Below, in pieces: positions 1-4,514 of a stretch of 7,702 nt of DNA (position 1 is its first letter; each line of letters begins with the position of its first letter). The position numbers and the translations under genes were made by a program. The notes under the pieces were generated by a model. The model was not told the origin of the DNA. It ran no database searches and was given only the letters and a program-made list of their open reading frames with translations. The stretch is from an uncultured Holophagaceae bacterium (GTDB lineage Bacteria > Acidobacteriota > Holophagae > Holophagales > Holophagaceae): the NCBI GenBank assembly GCA_903876615.1, contig CAIRAS010000139.1, forward strand, positions 1-7,702. Direction: 5' to 3'.

Positions 1-879
1 GTGCTCTACTACCTCGGCGTGATGCAGTGGGTGGTCACCGCCGCCGCCCGGGCCATGGGCCGCTTCCTGAAGGTCTCCGGCGCCGAGAGCGTCAGCGTGG
101 CCGCCAGCATCCTCATGGGGCAGACCGAGGCGCCGCTCACCATCCGGCCCTTCCTGGCCCGCATGACCCGCAGCGAGCTCATGCTCATCATGACAGCGGG
201 CATGGCCCACGTGTCCGGCAGCATCATGGTCGCCTATGTGCAGGTGGCGCACGTGGACATCGTCCACCTGCTCACCGCCGTGATCATGACCGCGCCAGGG
301 GCCGTGATGATGGCCAAGCTGCTGGAGCCTGAAGTCGAGGCCCCGGAGACTGCCGGCGAGGTGAAGGTCGACATCCCCTGCCACGATGCCAACGTGCTGG
401 ACGCGGCGGCCCGCGGCGCCTTCGAGGGCGGCCAGCTGGCCTTCAACGTCGCCGTCATGCTGATCGCCTTCATCGCGCTCATCTACCTGATCAATGGCCT
501 GATGAAGGCCGTCCATCCCGGGTTCACGCTGGAGTGGGTGCTGGGCGGGGCCTTCAAGGTCCCGGCCTTCCTCATGGGGGTGCCCTGGTCCGAGGCGGGC
601 CAGGTGGGTGGACTGCTGGGCAAGCGCATGGTGGTCAATGAGTTCGTGGCCTTCCTGGACCTGGGCGCCATGACCAACCTCTCCGCCAAGGCGCGGCTCA
701 TCTCCACCTTCGCCCTCTGCGGCTTCGCCAACTTCAGCAGCATCGCCATCCAGGTGGGCGGCATCGGGGCCCTGGTGCCGGAGCGCCGCGGCGACTTGGC
801 CCGACTGGGCTTCCGGGCCATGCTGGCGGGCACCCTGGCAAACTTCCTGAGCGCCTGCATCGCGGGCATCCTGACCTGA
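1..879 (+). CDS. nupC: Concentrative nucleoside transporter, NupC/CNT family (5'-truncated)
   Basis: This is an inner-membrane, ion-coupled nucleoside importer of the CNT family. Visible family motifs (residues counted from position 1) are GQTEAP at 40-45, NEFVAFLDL at 213-221 and GFANFSSI at 241-248. From memory of the Vibrio cholerae CNT structure, its nucleoside-binding residues Gln154/Thr155/Glu156, Glu332 and Asn368/Ser371 align with Gln41/Thr42/Glu43, Glu214 and Asn244/Ser247, so the binding site looks intact. Hydrophobic segments lie near 61-108 and 145-167, with more around 183-205 and 233-291. The visible 292 residues are short for a family of about 400, and the alignment offset suggests roughly 110 N-terminal residues lie left of the window. 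The GTG at position 1 is therefore probably an internal Val codon, not the start. The gene converges with pssA, with 22 bp between the stop codons. The substrate (pyrimidine or purine nucleoside) and coupling ion cannot be told from this fragment. Confidence 0.93.
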   Translation: MLYYLGVMQWVVTAAARAMGRFLKVSGAESVSVAASILMGQTEAPLTIRPFLARMTRSELMLIMTAGMAHVSGSIMVAYVQVAHVDIVHLLTAVIMTAPGAVMMAKLLEPEVEAPETAGEVKVDIPCHDANVLDAAARGAFEGGQLAFNVAVMLIAFIALIYLINGLMKAVHPGFTLEWVLGGAFKVPAFLMGVPWSEAGQVGGLLGKRMVVNEFVAFLDLGAMTNLSAKARLISTFALCGFANFSSIAIQVGGIGALVPERRGDLARLGFRAMLAGTLANFLSACIAGILT

Positions 880-885
880 TCCGCG
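861..885. terminator. Weak stem-loop between converging nupC and pssA
   Basis: CGCGG (861-865) pairs with CCGCG (881-885). After a two-base bulge, ATC (868-870) pairs with GAT (878-880), leaving a 7-base loop. It spans the nupC stop codon and lies just past the pssA stop, where a two-way terminator would be expected. No T-run follows on either strand, so it lacks the classic intrinsic signature and may be chance in GC-rich DNA. Confidence 0.22.
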
Positions 886-901
886 AGGGGCTCCGTCCGG
901 C

Positions 902-1741
902 TCAGTTCACGGTTTCGGGCTCTTCCGCAACATCGTTGGGGGGCTCGATGCCGCGCCAGCCGGCCTTCCAGGCCACATTCAGGGCCAGGGACAGCAGGAC
1001 GTAGGTGCTGAAGAACGCGATGAAGAACTGGTGCTGGAGCAGGATCATCATGGCAAAGACCAGCACGATGCTGAGGCTGGTGACCATGGAGCTCTTGGGG
1101 CTGGCGGCCTTCTTCTTGAAGCTCGGGAAGCGGAGCGTGGACACCATCAGCAGGCCCACCAGGAACAGCTCTAGGGCAAAGGCGTAGGCCCAGAAGGTCA
1201 CCGAGGGCGGGGTGGGGTGCCAGATGATCACCGAGGCCACGCAGGCGGCGCCGGCGGGAATCGGGAGGCCCACGAAGTAGCGGGGGTCCACGGCGCCCAC
1301 ACTGACGTTGAAGCGGGCCAGGCGCAGGGCGCCACAGGCGGTGAACACGAAGCAGGCGGCCCAGCCGGCGGCCCGGAGGTGGCTGTCGTGGATGCCCAGG
1401 TGGAAGAAGCCGTAGCGGTAGGCCAGGATGGCGGGGGCCATGCCGAAGCTCACCACGTCGGCCAGGCTGTCCAGCTGGACGCCGAACTCGGTGGCGGTGT
1501 TGGTGGCCCGGGCCACCCGACCGTCGAGGCCGTCGAAGACCCCGGCCAGCACCAGCAGGCCCGCGGCCCACTGGAAGTAGTACTCTGGCCGCGCGCCGGC
1601 GGCGTTGATGGACATGACCACGCTGGAGAAGCCGCAGAAGATCGAGGCCATGGTGATGCTGGAGGGCAGCACGAACATGCCCCGCCGCATCGCGCGCTGG
1701 CGACGGGCTCGGCGGTCCTCAGGGGTCAGTCGGGGTTTCAT
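902..1741 (-). CDS. pssA: CDP-diacylglycerol--serine O-phosphatidyltransferase
   Basis: This integral membrane enzyme joins CDP-diacylglycerol and L-serine to give phosphatidylserine, the precursor of phosphatidylethanolamine. The complete CDP-alcohol phosphotransferase signature D-G-x2-A-R-x8-G-x3-D-x3-D is present: Asp73, Gly74, Ala77, Arg78, Gly87, Asp91 and Asp95, with Asp70 just before it. LRLARFN (139-145) followed by VGLPIP (157-162) is typical of the PssA subgroup and separates it from phosphatidylglycerophosphate or cardiolipin synthases. Hydrophobic stretches near residues 22-48, 54-70, 88-110, 124-138, 156-174, 181-202 and 220-257 support a multi-pass protein. The N-terminus is basic (about ten Arg/Lys in the first 20 residues), which fits a cytoplasmic start. 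The product is 279 residues, within the range of the multi-spanning bacterial class. The ATG start at 1741-1739 has only a weak purine-rich site upstream. No psd (decarboxylase) gene is adjacent, although the two are often paired. The gene diverges from mnmG across 78 bp. Confidence 0.94.
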   Translation of the reverse strand: MKPRLTPEDRRARRQRAMRRGMFVLPSSITMASIFCGFSSVVMSINAAGARPEYYFQWAAGLLVLAGVFDGLDGRVARATNTATEFGVQLDSLADVVSFGMAPAILAYRYGFFHLGIHDSHLRAAGWAACFVFTACGALRLARFNVSVGAVDPRYFVGLPIPAGAACVASVIIWHPTPPSVTFWAYAFALELFLVGLLMVSTLRFPSFKKKAASPKSSMVTSLSIVLVFAMMILLQHQFFIAFFSTYVLLSLALNVAWKAGWRGIEPPNDVAEEPETVN

Positions 1742-1808
1742 GGTCTCAGTTTCTCACATCCCATGCCCGCAGGGTGGGATCCGGGCCCCGAGGGTATCCT
1801 GATCCCCC

Positions 1809-1814
1809 AGGAGG
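1809..1814 (+). promoter_or_regulatory. Ribosome binding site that fixes the TTG start of mnmG
   Basis: A perfect AGGAGG ends five bases before the TTG at 1820. The only nearby in-frame ATG, at 1763, has no such site and would add 19 residues of non-family sequence ahead of the FAD-binding fold. This site therefore decides the start. Confidence 0.85.
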
Positions 1815-1819
1815 AGCGC

Positions 1820-3703
1820 TTGCAGCAGGTTGTCGTCATCGGCGGAGGGCACGCGGGACTTGAGGCCGCGCAGGTTGCGGCCCGGATGGGCATGGCCACG
1901 ACCCTGCTTACGATGAACCTCGACCAGATCGGCCAGATGAGCTGCAATCCCAGCATCGGGGGGGTCGGCAAGGGCCACATGGTGCGCGAGCTCGACGCCC
2001 TGGGGGGCGCCATGGGCCGTCTCATCGACGCCACCGGCATCCACTTCCGCATTCTCAACGAGAGCCGGGGCGTGGCCGTGCGCGGGCCCCGGGCCCAGGC
2101 CGACAAGGTCAAGTACCGCATTGCCGCCCGGCGGCTGCTGGAGCGCACGGCCCAGCTGAAGCTGCGCCAGGGCATGGCCGCCCGGCTGCTCTGGCGGGAG
2201 GGTACCCGGGGCCTGCTGGGGGTGGAGCTGCTGGACGGCTCCGTGCTGCCCTGCGATGCCGTGGTGGTCACCAGCGGCACTTTCCTGAACGGGCAGGTCC
2301 TCATCGGTGCCCGGCGCCTGGAGGCGGGTCGCGCCGGGGAACCCGCCAGCACCCATCTGGCCCAGCAGCTGCGGAGCCTGGGCTTGCGGCACCGGCGCCT
2401 GAAGACCGGCACCAGCCCCCGGATCGCGAGCGGGTCCATCGATTTCAGCCGCCTCCTGGTCCAGCCGGGCGACGACCCGCCCCGGCCCTTCAGCTTCTTC
2501 AGCACCACCATCCCCCAGCGGCAGGTGCCCTGCCACATCGTCCACACCACGGCCCTCACCGAGGCCATCGTGCGGGAGAACCTCGGCCAGTCCAGCCTCT
2601 ACGGCGGGCACATCGAGGGGGTGGGCCCCCGCTACTGCCCCTCCATCGAGGACAAGTTCGTGAAGTTCCCGGACAAGGGGCGGCACCAGATCTTCGTGGA
2701 ACCCGAGAGCCTCGAGACCGAGGAGACCTACCTGGCGGGCCTCTCCACCTCCCTGCCGCCGGAGGTGCAGCTGCGCATGGTGCGGAGCCTGCCGGGCTTT
2801 GAAGCGGCGGAGATCCTCCGCCCCGGCTATGCCATCGAATACGACAGCTTCGACCCGCTGCAGCTGCGCCGGGACCTCTCCGTGGCGGAGCTGGAGGGGG
2901 TCTGGTTCGCGGGCCAGATCAACGGCACCACGGGCTACGAAGAGGCGGCGGGCCAGGGGCTGCTGGCCGGAATCAACGCCGTCCGGTGGCTCCGGGAGCA
3001 GGAGCCGGTGGTGCTGGGCCGGGACCAGGCCTACCTCGGCGTCATGGTGGATGACCTCGTCACCAAGGGTACGGATGAGCCCTACCGCATGCTCACGGCC
3101 CGGGCCGAGCATCGGCTGGCCCTGGCCTGCGACCTGGCGGACAGCCGCCTGCTGGCCGTGGCCCGGGCGGTGGGAGCCCTCGCGCCCGAGGAACTGGCCC
3201 AGGTCGAGGCCCGGGCGGCGGCCCGCGAGCAGCTGAAGGCCCGCTGCGACGAGGCCTGGGTCACCCAGACCAGCCCCTTTGGCGCCGTTGCGGGGGGGGC
3301 CGGCATCCGGCTGGATGCGGGCCTGACCCTGGCGGAGCTCTTCCGGCGGCAGCAGATGGGGACGGTGGAGGCCGATGCCTGCCTGGCCCTGCTGGAGGGT
3401 TGGGACCCGGATCAGCCCGGCTGGGATGCGGCCCGGGAGCGGGACCTGCTGCTCTTCGACCTGCGCTACGCCCCCTACCGGGACCGGGAGGCCCGGCTCC
3501 TGGAAGGCCAGAGGGCCTGGGACCACGTGCGGATCCCTTCGGACCTGCGGGTGGACCACCTGCACGGTATTTCCAGGGAAGTGTTGGAAAAGCTGGCGCT
3601 TCATCGTCCTGAGACGCTGGGCCAGGCCAGCCGGATCCCGGGGATCACCCCGGCGGCGGTGACCATCCTCCACTTGTTAATACATCGCTCAGAGCGCATA
3701 TAG
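1820..3703 (+). CDS. mnmG: tRNA uridine-5-carboxymethylaminomethyl modification enzyme MnmG (GidA)
   Basis: This FAD-dependent enzyme works with the GTPase MnmE in the cytoplasm to put the carboxymethylaminomethyl (or aminomethyl) group on the wobble uridine of certain tRNAs, using a folate one-carbon unit and NADH. The N-terminal Rossmann motif IGGGHAG is at residues 7-13. MSCNPSIGG begins at 40 and holds Cys42, the counterpart of E. coli Cys47. The first GidA signature GPRYCPSIEDK begins at 269 and holds Cys273, the counterpart of Cys277. The second signature, AGQINGTTGYEEAAGQG, begins at 364. The C-terminal region ends in the family-like RIPGITPAAVTILH. The length of 627 residues is normal. 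The start is the TTG at 1820, chosen because a perfect AGGAGG lies five bases upstream and translation then runs straight into the FAD fold. The frame stays open back to 1217, but only as a shadow of pssA. There is an eight-G run at 3292-3299. The last ten codons include TTA, two ATA and TCA, unlike the rest of the gene. The usual neighbours rsmG, parA and parB are not seen. Confidence 0.97.
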   Translation: MQQVVVIGGGHAGLEAAQVAARMGMATTLLTMNLDQIGQMSCNPSIGGVGKGHMVRELDALGGAMGRLIDATGIHFRILNESRGVAVRGPRAQADKVKYRIAARRLLERTAQLKLRQGMAARLLWREGTRGLLGVELLDGSVLPCDAVVVTSGTFLNGQVLIGARRLEAGRAGEPASTHLAQQLRSLGLRHRRLKTGTSPRIASGSIDFSRLLVQPGDDPPRPFSFFSTTIPQRQVPCHIVHTTALTEAIVRENLGQSSLYGGHIEGVGPRYCPSIEDKFVKFPDKGRHQIFVEPESLETEETYLAGLSTSLPPEVQLRMVRSLPGFEAAEILRPGYAIEYDSFDPLQLRRDLSVAELEGVWFAGQINGTTGYEEAAGQGLLAGINAVRWLREQEPVVLGRDQAYLGVMVDDLVTKGTDEPYRMLTARAEHRLALACDLADSRLLAVARAVGALAPEELAQVEARAAAREQLKARCDEAWVTQTSPFGAVAGGAGIRLDAGLTLAELFRRQQMGTVEADACLALLEGWDPDQPGWDAARERDLLLFDLRYAPYRDREARLLEGQRAWDHVRIPSDLRVDHLHGISREVLEKLALHRPETLGQASRIPGITPAAVTILHLLIHRSERI

Positions 3704-3704
3704 T
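3674..3704 (+). promoter_or_regulatory. Candidate promoter P1, 19-bp spacer, upstream of the copper operon
   Basis: TTGTTA (3674-3679, four of six matches to TTGACA) and TATAGT (3699-3704, five of six to TATAAT) are separated by 19 bp. An over-long spacer of 19-20 bp is the known hallmark of promoters activated by MerR-family regulators, and such a regulator is encoded directly downstream. The spacer contains the dyad CGCTC-A-GAGCG (3686-3696), slightly off centre. The element overlaps the last codons and stop of mnmG. A start near 3711 would leave a leader of about 70 bases. A match by chance in this AT-rich stretch is possible. Confidence 0.4.
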
Positions 3705-3723
3705 TGAATTGTGATTTTTGTCC

Positions 3724-3754
3724 TTGAGTTTCCATTCAGCTGGAATCTTAATCT
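3724..3754 (+). promoter_or_regulatory. Candidate promoter P2 with MerR-type operator dyad
   Basis: TTGAGT (3724-3729) and TAATCT (3749-3754) are 19 bp apart. The spacer carries the dyad TTCCA (3730-3734) / TGGAA (3741-3745), starting directly after the -35 hexamer. From memory, CueR-type operators have a CTTCC...GGAAG dyad placed the same way in a 19-bp spacer, so the arrangement fits copper-responsive control by the MerR-type protein encoded 28 bp downstream. The -10 hexamer is poor, but poor or misplaced elements are usual for activator-dependent promoters of this class. An alternative reading is CTTAAT (3747-3752) with an ordinary 17-bp spacer. Confidence 0.45.
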
Positions 3755-3771
3755 GAGGGGAGTCGTTGACC

Positions 3772-3777
3772 AGGAGG
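3772..3777 (+). promoter_or_regulatory. Ribosome binding site that fixes the GTG start of the MerR-family gene
   Basis: A perfect AGGAGG lies five bases before the GTG at 3783. The in-frame ATG codons at 3711 and 3834 have no comparable site, and the ATG at 3711 would lie upstream of candidate promoter P2. Confidence 0.8.
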
Positions 3778-3782
3778 TTCCC

Positions 3783-4265
3783 GTGGCAACCGTACTCGAC
3801 ACCCCCGTTCCCGCCGTCAGCACCCCCATCCGGATGCTGAAGATCGGCCAGCTGGCTGCCCGCTCCGGGATCACGGCCCGCAACCTCCGCTTCTACGCGG
3901 ATGCCGGCGTGTTTGGCGAGCTGCCGCGGTCGCCGAAGGGCTACCGGCTCTTCCCCCCGGAGGCGGTGCACTGGGTCCAGATCCTGAAGGCCTCCCAGGC
4001 CGCGGGCTTCAGCCTAGAGGAGGTCCAGGAGCTGCTCCGGGCCCTCCGTCAGGACACGGCTCCCTGCGAGCACGTCCGGGAGGCCCTGTCCGGCAAGCTC
4101 ACCGTCCTGGAGAGCCGGCTGATGGAGATTCAGCTCCTGGTGGACATCCTGCGGAACACCCTCGGGACGCCCGACGGCTTCAGCCGGGATCTGGGCTGCA
4201 ACCTGATGGAAACCCTGCTGCTGGAGTCGGCGCGGCTGCCGGCCCTGGCCGAGCACAGAGCCTGA
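3783..4265 (+). CDS. MerR-family transcriptional regulator, probable copper-responsive regulator of copZ-copA
   Basis: This is a dimeric DNA-binding regulator that probably senses Cu(I) and controls its own operon. The MerR winged helix-turn-helix begins at MLKIGQLAARSGI (18-30), followed by the family hallmark RFY (36-38), the wing with SPKGYRLF (50-57), and a second helical region around 60-85 (AGFSLEEVQELL). A long dimerisation helix follows at about 95-125. The protein has only two cysteines: Cys95 at the start of the dimer helix, where MerR and ZntR have a ligand cysteine, and Cys139 in the C-terminal loop. Their 44-residue spacing equals that of Tn501 MerR Cys82 and Cys126 (from memory). 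The other loop cysteine (MerR Cys117, CueR Cys112) is missing. The GTG start gives 160 residues, including a proline-containing 17-residue tail before the HTH that is unusual for the family. copZ begins 19 bp downstream on the same strand, so the three genes are probably co-transcribed. The copper assignment rests on context; another soft metal is possible. Confidence 0.88.
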   Translation: MATVLDTPVPAVSTPIRMLKIGQLAARSGITARNLRFYADAGVFGELPRSPKGYRLFPPEAVHWVQILKASQAAGFSLEEVQELLRALRQDTAPCEHVREALSGKLTVLESRLMEIQLLVDILRNTLGTPDGFSRDLGCNLMETLLLESARLPALAEHRA

Positions 4266-4284
4266 AAACATTGAGGAGGCAAGC

Positions 4285-4491
4285 ATGAGCGGTGTGGTGT
4301 ATCGGGTCCAGGGTATGACCTGTGGCGGTTGCGCGAAGCATGTGGAGAAGGCCCTGAAGGGGGTGGTCGGCGTGACCTCCGTCGCCACAGACGTAGCCAA
4401 GGGCACGGCGACGGTGGAGGGCGAGGCCTCCTACGAGGCCATGGCCGCAAGCGTGGCCGAGGCGGGGTATGAGATGGTGGGTCCGGCCTGA
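4285..4491 (+). CDS. copZ: CopZ-like copper chaperone (heavy-metal-associated domain protein)
   Basis: This is a 68-residue stand-alone HMA domain with the Cu(I)-binding motif GMTCGGC at residues 10-16 (ligands Cys13 and Cys16). It has the expected beta-alpha-beta-beta-alpha-beta pattern, ending in EAGYEMV near the C-terminus. Its likely role is to bind cytoplasmic Cu(I) and pass it to the CopA ATPase and possibly to the regulator. The ATG start has an AGGAGG five bases upstream (4274-4279). The gene lies 19 bp after the regulator and 23 bp before copA, all on one strand, which fits a single transcript. The protein aligns without gaps to the N-terminal HMA domain of the adjacent ATPase, with about 30 of 60 positions identical by eye, so the two may share a recent origin. 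Length and motif are standard for CopZ/Atx1-type chaperones. The same fold also occurs in mercury carriers, but the neighbour's copper signature makes copper the better reading. Confidence 0.92.
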   Translation: MSGVVYRVQGMTCGGCAKHVEKALKGVVGVTSVATDVAKGTATVEGEASYEAMAASVAEAGYEMVGPA

Positions 4492-4502
4492 ACCCCGGGC
4501 CC

Positions 4503-4507
4503 GGAGG
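4503..4507 (+). promoter_or_regulatory. Ribosome binding site for the TTG start of copA
   Basis: GGAGG lies seven bases before the TTG at 4515. With this start the HMA domain begins in the same register as the adjacent chaperone, with the CxxC at residues 13-16 in both. The site partly overlaps a 10-bp GC palindrome (4495-4504), which might mask it in the mRNA. Confidence 0.72.
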
Positions 4508-4514
4508 GCGTACC

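Noticed and set aside
483..1571. 362-codon minus-strand frame overlapping nupC and pssA
   Set aside because: It is an out-of-frame reading of pssA continuing antisense into nupC, Arg/Pro/Gly-rich and without motifs. The overlapping pssA frame carries the full catalytic signature.
1217..1819. In-frame extension of mnmG by 201 codons upstream
   Set aside because: This stretch is antisense to pssA, its translation has no domain pattern, and MnmG homologues begin just before the FAD motif. The AGGAGG at 1809-1814 points to the TTG at 1820.
1742..1819. Divergent promoters for pssA and mnmG
   Set aside because: TATCCT at 1795-1800 resembles a -10 box, but no -35 is present, and the transcript would start within or just before the ribosome binding site. 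No good pair is visible on the other strand either.
1754..3673. Very long open frame (639 codons) on the minus strand opposite mnmG
   Set aside because: It lies entirely within the strongly conserved mnmG and its translation is low-complexity (rich in Gly, Ala, Pro, Arg, Gln, His) with no recognisable motif. Long antisense frames are common in GC-rich genes.
3686..3718. Intrinsic terminator after mnmG (CGCTC-A-GAGCG dyad plus a T-run at 3714-3718)
   Set aside because: The dyad leaves almost no loop, and the T-run is about 18 bases past the stem, so the geometry does not fit an intrinsic terminator. It fits better as an operator dyad.
3711..3782. Earlier ATG start for the MerR-family gene
   Set aside because: It would add 24 hydrophobic residues encoded by the promoter-like AT-rich stretch, and it has no ribosome binding site. 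The GTG at 3783 has a perfect AGGAGG at ideal distance.
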